Below, in pieces: positions 46,513-55,060 of a stretch of 64,000 nucleotides of DNA. Both the position numbers and the translations under genes were made by a program. Each line of letters starts with the position of its first letter. Positions within the stretch are counted from its first letter, which is position 1. The notes under the pieces were generated by a model, which saw only the letters and a program-made list of their open reading frames with translations, made no database searches and was not told the origin of the DNA. The stretch is from Nostoc sp. NIES-4103 (GTDB lineage: Bacteria; Cyanobacteriota; Cyanobacteriia; Cyanobacteriales; Nostocaceae), in the NCBI RefSeq assembly GCF_002368335.1, contig NZ_AP018288.1:4977346-5041345 (forward strand). The letters run 5' to 3'.

Positions 46513-48623
46513 ATCATTGCTTCTGAGTTGACTGTTGTGAGTTGATTTGGCGATCGCGGCTTACCTGTTGTGATAGCGTAGCGAATAGCCAGCAATCGCA
46601 ACCATAATGCCGGATAGCGAGGTTCTAACACTGGGCCTATCTTTATCAAAAAATGCGGGAACCATCCACTTAGCAAGGCACTAACTAGGGCATGGCGACC
46701 AAAGTTAAAATAATTACCTAGCCACCTGAGCAAATCTTTGAAACCGGCGAGTTGCCAAATCCATAAAAGTAAGGCAGGGTTTTTGCGAGCTGCTTTGAGT
46801 GCTAGACGGTTAAAAGTTAACCAATCACACCTATCTTTGATAAAGTTATCTGCTACCTCTGGTGGTTCATCTGCCAACAGCCCAAAGAAGGTATTGAGCA
46901 TAGAATTAATCCGTTGGGGTGGTAAAAATTTCCCAGTCGGTACCATCATGCCTTTGGAAAATAGCCAAGTTACCGCAACATTGCTTTGGTAAGCGCGAAT
47001 GCGGTTCAAGTTTCTAAAACTCAGCAAGTCATGCTTGAGGGCAATATTTAATAGTGTTGTTAAGCGTTCTAAGTTGCGAACCAAGGAACCAAAGCCTGTG
47101 AACACGAGGGGAGATTGAAGAGATGCAGCATCACCGATCGCAATCAATCTATCAAAGGCAACGGTGCGATCGCTACTGCTGACACTAAAATGGCCCGGAA
47201 TATATCCAAATGTCGGCTTTTTCCACACCAGCTTATCTACATCGCAGCGGCGATACTCTGGCAAAATTGTGAAAAAGTCTTCATACATCTCCAGCAAGGA
47301 ACCAGGATTTTGAGCATTGACTTGATGGTAGTGAAATAGATAAATTGTCAGTTCTTCACCCACTCCCGGAAACAATTCCCAAATCAACTGCCTTCCTCGT
47401 GAAATATCACCGTGACTGTAAAGCACGTCTCCATACTGGGAGTCCCAAACTCCTGGCTCAAATCCCCCTTCAATTACCGCCCCCACCGTCGGACATACAC
47501 TATCAAAAGCACGACCACCATTTAATTGCCAAGCAATTGGGGAAGCAGTTCCCATGGCATCTACTAATAGTCGCCCAGTTACTTGTTGCTCATTTCCACT
47601 CTTTAAATGCTTGACAGTAACGACAACCTGTGATTTATTGATATCGGCACGAATAAATTCTGTTTCATCCCAGATTTCACCACCTGCTGCTCGCAACTTT
47701 TGCCCACACAGTTGCAGCCATTTGTCAGATTCTAAGGCTAAATTCAACACTGTGGGTGTGTGCAAGATAGGCGATCGCAATTTAGGTGGATTATTGCCAT
47801 CAAAAAACTTATTAAATCCATCTTTATACTCTCTGCCAATCACAGTTTCCAACTCAGCAGTTGTCACCAAACCTAAATTGACTAAGCTTTGAATTTCATC
47901 ACGAGAAATATTCCATTCCCGATTCATTCGCCCAAACGGCAAGCGCTCTACCAATAGCACTTTGTATCCTAGTTTAGCCATCACTGCCGCATGGATCGCA
48001 CCTAATGCACCGCCGATGTAGATCAGGTCGTACTGGGTATTAGGGATTAGGGATTGGGGATTGGGATTTTCTTTGTCCCAGTCCCCAGTCGCCAGTCCCC
48101 AGTCCCCTTTACCAGAAAACACAACCTGCCGAGGCTGCCGAGGATTACGCACTCCTTCGCGCCATCTTTGTTCCCACCAATAGGCGCGTTTGAGGTCATA
48201 TTCACCGTTAGGCATTTTTTGAAAATATTTAACGGTTAGCGGGTAATAGGGCGCTAGAGCCTCAAAAATCGATTGACTAGAATCAATCTGTGGTGGTTCT
48301 GGGTAATTATGCCCAAAGCGTTTTCTAATTTCCTTAGTCAGGCGTTGTAGGATTTGTCCTTCTCCAGGAAAGGGTTGATTTCCCCAACGGAACACTTTTA
48401 GATAAGTGGTGCGCTGCACTGACCAGACAAAGACAGAAAGTTCTGTCGGTAAATTTTCGGAAATAGCCGCGTCAGCAGTTGTAGCCTCAGTAGATACTCT
48501 CAGACGAAAGCCATCTGGTGTCAGTATTTTTTGACCATTTCCTGGTTCAAAATCTGCTTGTAGCCAGATGCGTACAGCCGAAATATCTGGAATTGGAACT
48601 TCTAAATATAGTATTTCTTTCAT
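46485..48623 (-). CDS. cruA: CruA-type lycopene cyclase (FAD-dependent)
   Basis: 712 residues. An N-terminal extension of about 160 residues, then a nucleotide-binding fold (YDLIYIGGALGAIHAAVMAKLGYKVLLVERLPFGRMNREWNISRDE). GRMNREWNISR and YIPGHFS...FDRLIAIGDAASLQSPLVFTGFGSL are those I associate with CruA rather than CruP, which has a FPTYRDSPLP stretch instead. CruA-family proteins are proposed to cyclise lycopene to gamma- or beta-carotene in organisms without CrtL; activity of the cyanobacterial members is debated. About residues 172-200 (GLATGDWDKENPNPQSLIPNT) are coded by an intergenic-type repeat in frame, just ahead of the Rossmann fold. Confidence 0.78.
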   Translation of the reverse strand: MKEILYLEVPIPDISAVRIWLQADFEPGNGQKILTPDGFRLRVSTEATTADAAISENLPTELSVFVWSVQRTTYLKVFRWGNQPFPGEGQILQRLTKEIRKRFGHNYPEPPQIDSSQSIFEALAPYYPLTVKYFQKMPNGEYDLKRAYWWEQRWREGVRNPRQPRQVVFSGKGDWGLATGDWDKENPNPQSLIPNTQYDLIYIGGALGAIHAAVMAKLGYKVLLVERLPFGRMNREWNISRDEIQSLVNLGLVTTAELETVIGREYKDGFNKFFDGNNPPKLRSPILHTPTVLNLALESDKWLQLCGQKLRAAGGEIWDETEFIRADINKSQVVVTVKHLKSGNEQQVTGRLLVDAMGTASPIAWQLNGGRAFDSVCPTVGAVIEGGFEPGVWDSQYGDVLYSHGDISRGRQLIWELFPGVGEELTIYLFHYHQVNAQNPGSLLEMYEDFFTILPEYRRCDVDKLVWKKPTFGYIPGHFSVSSSDRTVAFDRLIAIGDAASLQSPLVFTGFGSLVRNLERLTTLLNIALKHDLLSFRNLNRIRAYQSNVAVTWLFSKGMMVPTGKFLPPQRINSMLNTFFGLLADEPPEVADNFIKDRCDWLTFNRLALKAARKNPALLLWIWQLAGFKDLLRWLGNYFNFGRHALVSALLSGWFPHFLIKIGPVLEPRYPALWLRLLAIRYAITTGKPRSPNQLTTVNSEAMIQESRVTSH

Positions 48624-48783
48624 GTTTTGCTGATATCTCCAAGCAATCTACTCACAAAGACAGATTTTAAAAAGGGAGAAATTACGGTAAACTCCGCCCT
48701 ATTAGTTGAGTAAAGATTCAGTAAAGAATTTTTAAGAGTTTCTCAAATTTATTGTTCATTTTGAATTTCTGTAAACCCACGCC

Positions 48784-49017
48784 ATGAATTATCCCATCCC
48801 AGGCAGTCCCCAAGAAATTTTTGACCTACAACAACAGCCAATTGATGAAGAATTAGTTGCCTCAGCGATCGCTGGAGTTATTAAAATTGTCCGTTCTCAG
48901 GGACAATCTTTAGAGGAATTAACTGCTCAAGTACTGGCAGATGATACATTACTAGATCGACAACAAAGACGCTGGCTAAGTCAATTGGTCGCCCAGGCGT
49001 GGGAAAGTTTTCCATAA
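48784..49017 (+). CDS. Small conserved-looking hypothetical protein
   Basis: 77 residues, hydrophilic and helical: EELVASAIAGVIKIVRSQGQSLEELTAQVLADDTLLDRQQRRWLSQLVAQAWESF. It has good codon use and a compact design but no named family in my memory. Divergent from the cruA-like gene. Confidence 0.65.
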   Translation: MNYPIPGSPQEIFDLQQQPIDEELVASAIAGVIKIVRSQGQSLEELTAQVLADDTLLDRQQRRWLSQLVAQAWESFP

Positions 49018-49186
49018 AAAGAGGCGCAATAAAAACGTTACTTACGTATCTAGTTATTTTTACTGAACATCTGTACTAGCTATCGTAAATTTTGGCTGAA
49101 ATTGCGTGAGCTAAGCCGTGAAGCAGCGCTCTTGATAGAGTTAACCTGACCCAGGCGACTGCTAAACCCATTCGCTCTCTCAAGTA

Positions 49187-49302
49187 AAAGGGACTGGGGA
49201 CTGGGCAATAGAGCAGGGGAGCAGGGGAGATCGGGGGAAAAATTCTTCCCAATTCCCAATTCCCAATTCTCAATCCCCAATCCCTAATCCCCAATCCCTT
49301 TT
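49187..49302. repeat. GGGACTGGGG / CAATTCCC repeat block
   Basis: Modules GGGGACTGGG, AGCAGGGGAG, and (CAATTCC)n follow each other next to the end of cimA. A similar set, in much the same order, is found in frame inside cimA at 50287-50415. Confidence 0.85.
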
Positions 49303-51017
49303 ACTGCTACTTCCGCTTGGCAATGTAACAATAAACCATATTCCAAACCTTCGACCACTGCTTGATAGGAAGCCGCCAGAATGTTGGTAGAAACTCCTAC
49401 GGTTGTCCAGCGTTGATAACCATTGCCTGATTCTGCCAACACACGGGTTTTTGCTGCTGTGCCCGTATGACCGTCTAAAATCCGCACTTTGTAATCTGTC
49501 AATTCAAAAGTGGCGATTTGCGGATAAAAATTCACTAAAGCCTTGCGTAACGCTGCATCCAAAGCTGCAACTGGGCCGTTACCTTCCGCTGCTTCCAAAA
49601 TATTCTTACCACTGACAGCTACTTTAACTGTAGCTAGGGCGTTGTTAGTTTCTTTGCCCTCAACCAAGTCACAGTGAACTTGAAAGCCTTTGATTTCAAA
49701 GAATTCTTGACGCCCGCCCAAAGCTTCATGCATCAATAAGGCAAAACTCGCCTCTGCTGCTTCAAATTGATATCCTTCACTCTCCAAATCTTTGAGGCGC
49801 TGGAGAATTTGCCGGGCTTCTGGCGTTTCCTTATCCAGTTCAATGCCAAAAGTACGGGCTTTCGCTAAAACATTACTGAGTCCAGACTGTTCAGAAATAA
49901 CGATGCGGCGACGATTACCCACTTGTTCTGGTTTGATGTGTTCATAAGTCAGGGGATTACGTTCCACTGCTGAGACATGAATACCGCCTTTATGAGCAAA
50001 CGCGGAACGTCCCACAAAAGGGGCATGTTCGTCAGGAGCGAGGTTTACCACCTCACTCACGAAGCGACTAACTTCTGTAAGTTGATTTAGCTGGTGTTCT
50101 CCGATACAACTATAACCCAGCTTCAGTTGTAGATTGGGAATCAATGAGCAAAGGTTAGCATTACCACAACGTTCACCATAACCATTGATTGTACCTTGTA
50201 CCATCCTTGCCCCTGCCATCACAGCAGCTAGGGCATTGGCTATTGCAGTATCTGAATCGTTATGAGTGTGGATTCCGATTTGAGGAATTGGTGACTGGGG
50301 ATTAGGTACTAGGGACTGGGGACTGGGAAGAATTTTTTCCTTTATCTCCCCTGCTCCTCTACTCCTCTGCTCCTCTGCCCATTCCCCAGTCCCCGATACC
50401 CAGTCCCCAGTCACCCTTACCACATGTTGTACGATTTGGCTAACTTCGTGGGGTAATGTGCCGCCATTTGTATCACAAAGGACTAACCATTCAGCACCAG
50501 CTTTGAGTGCTGCCTCTAGTGTCTGCAAAGCATAATCTTGATTGTGCTTGTAACCATCAAACCAGTGTTCTGCATCGTAAATCACGCGACGCCCTTGGGA
50601 GCAAAAAAACTCGACAGTATCGCGGATCATTGCCAAATTTTCTTCTAAAGTCGTTTTGAGACCTGTGGTGACATGTAAATCCCAAGATTTGCCAAAAATT
50701 GTTACCCAGCGAGTGCCCGCAGCGAGGATTGCTTGTAGCATCGGTTCGTCGGCGGCAGTGGTATTAGGGCGTCGAGTTGAACAAAAAGTCACAATTTCTG
50801 CAAGTTTTAGCGGATCTTCTTGCAGTTGCCAGAAAAACTGAACATCCTTAGGGTTGGCACCAGGCCAACCACCCTCAATGAAGGGAATTCCTAGTTGATC
50901 AAGTCTGCGAGCGATACGTAACTTGTCTTCTATAGAAACTGATAACCCTTCGCGCTGAGTGCCATCCCGTAACGTGGTGTCATAGAGCCAAATTTGAGGT
51001 GTGGGATTTGTGGTCAT
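49284..51017 (-). CDS. cimA: Citramalate synthase, CimA type
   Basis: 577 residues from the ATG at 51017 (an upstream ATG at 51059 is not used by the family). Start region WLYDTTLRDGTQREGLSVS and EGGWPGANPKD, catalytic-base and metal motif GIHTHNDSDTA, GTINGYGERCGNANL and FVGRSAFAHKGGIHVSAV mark the LeuA/CimA/NifV group; the long C-terminal regulatory domain and ANPKD form fit CimA (TIGR00977). It makes (R)-citramalate from pyruvate and acetyl-CoA for isoleucine synthesis. Around residues 201-243 an intergenic repeat is read through in frame. Confidence 0.9.
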   Translation of the reverse strand: MTTNPTPQIWLYDTTLRDGTQREGLSVSIEDKLRIARRLDQLGIPFIEGGWPGANPKDVQFFWQLQEDPLKLAEIVTFCSTRRPNTTAADEPMLQAILAAGTRWVTIFGKSWDLHVTTGLKTTLEENLAMIRDTVEFFCSQGRRVIYDAEHWFDGYKHNQDYALQTLEAALKAGAEWLVLCDTNGGTLPHEVSQIVQHVVRVTGDWVSGTGEWAEEQRSRGAGEIKEKILPSPQSLVPNPQSPIPQIGIHTHNDSDTAIANALAAVMAGARMVQGTINGYGERCGNANLCSLIPNLQLKLGYSCIGEHQLNQLTEVSRFVSEVVNLAPDEHAPFVGRSAFAHKGGIHVSAVERNPLTYEHIKPEQVGNRRRIVISEQSGLSNVLAKARTFGIELDKETPEARQILQRLKDLESEGYQFEAAEASFALLMHEALGGRQEFFEIKGFQVHCDLVEGKETNNALATVKVAVSGKNILEAAEGNGPVAALDAALRKALVNFYPQIATFELTDYKVRILDGHTGTAAKTRVLAESGNGYQRWTTVGVSTNILAASYQAVVEGLEYGLLLHCQAEVAVKGIGD

Positions 51018-51089
51018 AAGACAGGGACTTTCGAGACAATTTTTAAGGCAATGTGCCAAGATACAACAAGCCAGTTTGGTAATCTAAAA

Positions 51090-51413
51090 ATGCCCAAGAT
51101 ACTAGCTCAAGGTAAAACAATTGAGTGCGATCGCGGAGCCAATTTACGAAAAATTTTGCTGCAAAATGGTATTGACCTCTACAATGGCGGTGCTAAGGTA
51201 ATAAACTGTCGAGGAATTGGCAGTTGTGGTACTTGTGCTGTCCAAGTAGAAGGTGAAGTCTCTGCGGCGAATTGGCGTGACAAAACGCGGCGATCGCTTC
51301 CTCCCCATTCTCCTACAAGAAACCTGCGTTTAGCCTGCCAAACTCAGGTTTTAGGCGATGTGATCGTGACAAAATTCGACGGATTTTGGGGTCAAGGTTC
51401 TCAAACAGTATAG
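51090..51413 (+). CDS. 2Fe-2S plant-type ferredoxin
   Basis: 107 residues from ATG 51090. Cluster ligands Cys40, Cys46, Cys49 and Cys83 (CRGIGSCGTC and RLACQ), as in plant-type ferredoxins. Positive residues about KTRRSL before the last Cys are unusual for photosynthetic PetF, so it is probably a specialised ferredoxin. It is divergent from cimA. Confidence 0.92.
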   Translation: MPKILAQGKTIECDRGANLRKILLQNGIDLYNGGAKVINCRGIGSCGTCAVQVEGEVSAANWRDKTRRSLPPHSPTRNLRLACQTQVLGDVIVTKFDGFWGQGSQTV

Positions 51414-51449
51414 AAGCCAAAAGGTTAGGTTACAAAGGAGCAAAACAAA

Positions 51450-51932
51450 ATGGGTAGATGGACACCGTTAATTTTAATGGCTGGAGGCTTAGCGATTTTG
51501 CTGGGTACGTTGTTAGGCATCAATTTTCCCATGGGAGGACAACAAAGTGCTAGTAACACTCCCAACGGCAGAAAATCACAAGTTCTCCCAGCTAATATCA
51601 ATGTTAATAGCTCTGCTGGCAGCAGGACTAGGAGTAATAATACTGCAAGCGAAGGCAGAACTAGCATTGCTCAAGATAATCTCAACACCAGCAATGAAAA
51701 CAGAACTAGCGCTAATGAAGACAGAACTAGCGCTAATGAGGACGGAACTAACGCTACTGAGGATAATAGCAGATCCACTGAGAATAGAACCAGTGTTGCT
51801 CAAAATAACACTGGCGATGATTCATCGTCATCTCCTGAAAATACACCAGATTCCAATACTACGGATGTGCAATCAACAGACACATCACCCCAGACAAATG
51901 AAGGCAATGAACCGATTCGAGCTTTGTGGTAA
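51450..51932 (+). CDS. Membrane-anchored protein with Asn/Thr-rich repeats
   Basis: 160 residues. A hydrophobic N-terminus (LILMAGGLAILLGTLLGI) and then a low-complexity tail of N, T, S, E and D with tandem units such as RTSANED (encoded by near-identical 21-base repeats about 51700-51745). AAAGGAG precedes the start by 8 bases, which supports translation. No function known. Confidence 0.7.
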   Translation: MGRWTPLILMAGGLAILLGTLLGINFPMGGQQSASNTPNGRKSQVLPANINVNSSAGSRTRSNNTASEGRTSIAQDNLNTSNENRTSANEDRTSANEDGTNATEDNSRSTENRTSVAQNNTGDDSSSSPENTPDSNTTDVQSTDTSPQTNEGNEPIRALW

Positions 51933-52006
51933 TAGTTGCTAGTCGTTAGTAATAAGTTATTGGTTATGATTTATTAGTTATGTGCTAACAATAAATCGTT
52001 AATGAA

Positions 52007-52049
52007 CGCCACTTGCTACAACTTTGGTAAACAAAGTAACGCAGTGGCT
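52007..52049. repeat. 43-base hairpin repeat, copy 2
   Basis: CGCCACTTGCTACAA...GCGTTACT-type stem: its complement has the same ends and length as 13673-13715, with a different loop. It lies upstream of thiO-thiG. Confidence 0.75.
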
Positions 52050-52060
52050 CCTAATAACTA

Positions 52061-54127
52061 ATGACTAATGAAATTTTAATTATTGGTGGCGGCGTTATTG
52101 GTTTAGCGATCGCCGTTGAACTAAAACTGCGCGGGGCAAATGTCACCGTGCTTTGCCGTGATTTTCAGGCTGCTGCCACTCATGCTGCTGCTGGCATGTT
52201 AGCACCAGATGCGGAGAAAATTCTAGATGGCGCAATGCGTGCGTTGTGTTGGCGATCGCGTTCTTTATATCCAGACTGGACGCGCAAATTAGAAGATTTG
52301 ACAGGTTTGAATAGTGGTTACTGGCCCTGTGGGATTTTAGCACCCATTGATGAAGAAAGCAGGGGAGCTGGGGAAGCTGGGGAAGCTGGGGAAGCTGGGG
52401 GAGGCAGGAAAATAACATCTCCCTCATCTCCCTCATCTCCCTCATCTTCCTCATCCCCCCACGAGTCCCCTGCTTATTGGTTAGATAGAACCGCAATTCA
52501 CCAATATCAGCCAGGATTGGGGGAAACAGTGGCTGGTGGCTGGTGGTATCCAGAAGATGCACAAGTTGACAATCAAGCATTAGCAAATTTACTTTGGACA
52601 GCGGCTGAGTCTGTTGGTGTTGAACTCAAAGACGGCATTCGAGTACAAGCTTTTTTGCAGCAGCAGGGAAAAGTAGTCGGTGTGCAAACCAATGCCGGAG
52701 TAATTCGCGCTGGTCACTATGTATTAGCCGCAGGTGCTTGGTCAAATGAATTACTACCTTTACCCGTGCGCCCTCGAAAAGGGCAAATGTTAAGCGTGCG
52801 AGTACCGGAATCTTTGCCGGAATTGCCTTTAATGCGGATTTTGTATGGGCAGAATATTTATATTGTTCCTAGACAAAATGGTGAAATTATCATTGGGGCT
52901 ACTAGCGAAGATGTTAATTTTACACCCCACAACACCCCCGCAGGCATTCAAACCTTACTCCAACAAGCCATTCGCCTATACCCCTCATTAGAGCATTATC
53001 CCATCCAGAAATTTTGGTGGGGATTTCGCCCAGCTACTCCTGATGAATTACCTATCCTTGGTACTAGTCACTGTGAAAATTTAACCTTAGCTACAGGTCA
53101 TTACCGCAATGGCATATTGCTTGCACCTGTAACCGCAGCCTTGATTGCCGATTTGATTTGGGAACAAAAATCCGATCCTTTACTTTCTGCCTTCCACTAT
53201 TCCCGCTTTCACACCCAGCCATCTGCCTCCACCTCCATGCTGACTCATTCTGCTAATTTCTCCAAGGGGCATCACCCTGCTTTATCCTTAGAGACTTCCC
53301 CACTCCTAACTCCCCACTCCCAACTCCCCACTCCCGACTCCCCACTGATAATTGCTGGCAAAACTTTTCAATCTCGCTTGATGACGGGAACAGGCAAATA
53401 TCGCAGCATTGAGGAAATGCAGCAAAGTGTAGTGGCTAGTGGTTGCCAGATTGTGACGGTAGCAGTGCGGCGGGTACAAACCAAAGCAGCCGGACACGAA
53501 GGTTTAGCTGAAGCCCTTGATTGGACAAAAATCTGGATGCTACCCAATACAGCAGGTTGTCAAACAGCAGAAGAAGCGATTCGGGTTGCCCGTTTGGGAA
53601 GAGAAATGGCGAAATTATTAGGACAAGAAGATAACAACTTCATCAAGCTAGAAGTCATACCAGATCCTAAATATTTACTCCCCGATCCCATTGGCACATT
53701 GCAAGCCGCAGAACAACTCGTAAAAGAAGGTTTTGCAGTATTGCCCTACATCAACGCTGACCCAATGTTAGCTAAGCGCTTAGAAGATGTAGGCTGTGCG
53801 ACGGTGATGCCTTTAGCATCTCCTATTGGTTCAGGGCAAGGGCTGCAAACTACTGCTAATATCAAGATTATTATTGAAAATGCCAGTATACCAGTGGTGG
53901 TAGATGCTGGCATTGGTTCGCCCTCAGAAGCAGCACAGGCGATGGAATTAGGGGCAGATGCCTTATTAATTAATAGCGCGATCGCACTTGCTCAAAATCC
54001 GTCAATCATGGCTCATGCTATGAATTTAGCAACAGTTGCTGGGCGTTTAGCATACCTTGCCGGCAGAATGCCTATCAAAGACTATGCCAGTGCTAGTTCA
54101 CCACTCACTGGAACTATTACTAGTTAG
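52061..54127 (+). CDS. thiOG: Fused glycine oxidase ThiO - thiazole synthase ThiG
   Basis: 688 residues. ThiO part (1-about 410): ILIIGGGVIGLAIAVELK Rossmann motif, AAAGMLAP, GHYVLAAGAWSNELLPLPV, EIIIGATSEDV. ThiG part (about 425-688): SRLMTGTGKYRSIEEM, QIVTVAVRRVQ, LPNTAG, GCATVMPLASPIGSGQG and VVVDAGIGSPSEAAQAMELGADALLINSAIA. The fusion is known in cyanobacteria and couples production of dehydroglycine to thiazole-phosphate formation for thiamine. Intergenic repeats appear in frame in ThiO (about 100-140) and in the ThiO-ThiG linker (about 412-428). The start ATGACT comes from a heptamer repeat. No TPP riboswitch was seen upstream. Confidence 0.94.
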   Translation: MTNEILIIGGGVIGLAIAVELKLRGANVTVLCRDFQAAATHAAAGMLAPDAEKILDGAMRALCWRSRSLYPDWTRKLEDLTGLNSGYWPCGILAPIDEESRGAGEAGEAGEAGGGRKITSPSSPSSPSSSSSPHESPAYWLDRTAIHQYQPGLGETVAGGWWYPEDAQVDNQALANLLWTAAESVGVELKDGIRVQAFLQQQGKVVGVQTNAGVIRAGHYVLAAGAWSNELLPLPVRPRKGQMLSVRVPESLPELPLMRILYGQNIYIVPRQNGEIIIGATSEDVNFTPHNTPAGIQTLLQQAIRLYPSLEHYPIQKFWWGFRPATPDELPILGTSHCENLTLATGHYRNGILLAPVTAALIADLIWEQKSDPLLSAFHYSRFHTQPSASTSMLTHSANFSKGHHPALSLETSPLLTPHSQLPTPDSPLIIAGKTFQSRLMTGTGKYRSIEEMQQSVVASGCQIVTVAVRRVQTKAAGHEGLAEALDWTKIWMLPNTAGCQTAEEAIRVARLGREMAKLLGQEDNNFIKLEVIPDPKYLLPDPIGTLQAAEQLVKEGFAVLPYINADPMLAKRLEDVGCATVMPLASPIGSGQGLQTTANIKIIIENASIPVVVDAGIGSPSEAAQAMELGADALLINSAIALAQNPSIMAHAMNLATVAGRLAYLAGRMPIKDYASASSPLTGTITS

Positions 54128-54297
54128 GGAATGGGGAATGGGGCATGGGGCATAGGGAATGGGTAATGGGTAATGGGTAATGGGTAATAGTAAAATCCAA
54201 TCCCCAATTCCCAATTCCCAATCCCCAATTCCCAATCCCCTATTCTCAATTCCCAATTCCCAATCCCCTATTCTCAATTCCCAATTCCCACAAATGT
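54124..54297. repeat. GGGGAATGGGG and CAATTCCC repeat block
   Basis: Alternating G- and C-rich heptamer units fill the region between thiOG and psb34. Confidence 0.85.
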
Positions 54298-54379
54298 AAC
54301 GATTTCGTTCCATAGTATGAGAGCATGATATATAAGCTTGTGTAACAATAAATAAAGATAAAAAATAAGGAATTGCTTC

Positions 54380-54562
54380 ATGCCCTATACAAACGAAGAA
54401 GGCGGTCTTCTAAACAATTTTGCCAAGGAACCAAAGATTTATAGAGCAGAACCTCCCACAGAGGGTGAAAAGCGTAACTATATTTTTCTAGGAGTTGCTG
54501 CTACAGCTTTGGTTGGTGGTTTAATTTTTGTCGCCTTCTCGGTTTCCAATCTTGGCTCTTGA
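54380..54562 (+). CDS. psb34: Photosystem II assembly factor Psb34
   Basis: 60 residues. MPYTNEEGGLLNNFAKEPKIYRAEPPTEGEKRNYIFLGVAATALVGGLIFVAFSVSN closely follows the pattern of Synechocystis ssl1498, named Psb34, a one-helix protein in which the soluble arm precedes a single C-terminal membrane helix. It binds assembly intermediates of photosystem II near CP47. Terminator at 54600. Confidence 0.88.
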   Translation: MPYTNEEGGLLNNFAKEPKIYRAEPPTEGEKRNYIFLGVAATALVGGLIFVAFSVSNLGS

Positions 54563-54599
54563 TAAAATTTTTTAATAAAATTTAATTTTTTAGTGTTTC

Positions 54600-54630
54600 A
54601 GGTTTCCATTTTGCTGGGAACCTGGTTTTT
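54600..54630 (+). terminator. Terminator after psb34
   Basis: AGGTTTCC pairs with GGGAACCT (8 pairs with one G-U), followed by GGTTTTTCATTTTTT. Confidence 0.78.
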
Positions 54631-55060
54631 CATTTTTTGTTAAAATGACAATATTAGAGTAATATTATATACTTTATCTCTGCCTAACCTGAAAAGCTCA
54701 ATATATCCTGAGTAGGGTAACATCCATCTGATGATAATCATAGTGAGATTGTTATGTTTAGATGCGCCCTGTAATCCCAAATTGATGTAGAAAAGCTAGA
54801 ACATATCTAAGTTGTATAGTCACTTGTGTACTCCTACGCTTAAGCAAGCTACGCGTAGCGTCTCTGTCTACAGAGGGTCGATTACCAATGAGTGATGAGA
54901 GTCAACAGTGATGACCATTACATATGCAAGTTAAATATATAACAGCTTAGTGTTGTTGAAGATTTCTGGAACAGCCTTGTAATCAAGACTTTTAATCCAA
55001 AATCTCAAATCCAAAATTAATATCAGGGGATGTAAACTATGTTTTGGCTATTTAGCCGCC
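54631..55060. other. Gene-free stretch
   Basis: A/T-rich with the palindromic word CTACGCGTAGCGTCTCTG about 54850. A 11-codon ORF (ATG 55039) overlaps the next start and might be a leader; otherwise nothing found. Confidence 0.5.

Noticed and set aside
51933..52060. TPP riboswitch upstream of thiO-thiG
   Set aside because: The 128-base spacer shows no CTGAGA thi-box elements; it holds only the 43-base hairpin and heptamers.
52143..52586. 147-codon minus-strand ORF inside thiO
   Set aside because: It is a shadow of the ThiO frame; its central part is merely the reverse reading of the repeat, and it lacks a ribosome site or known domain.
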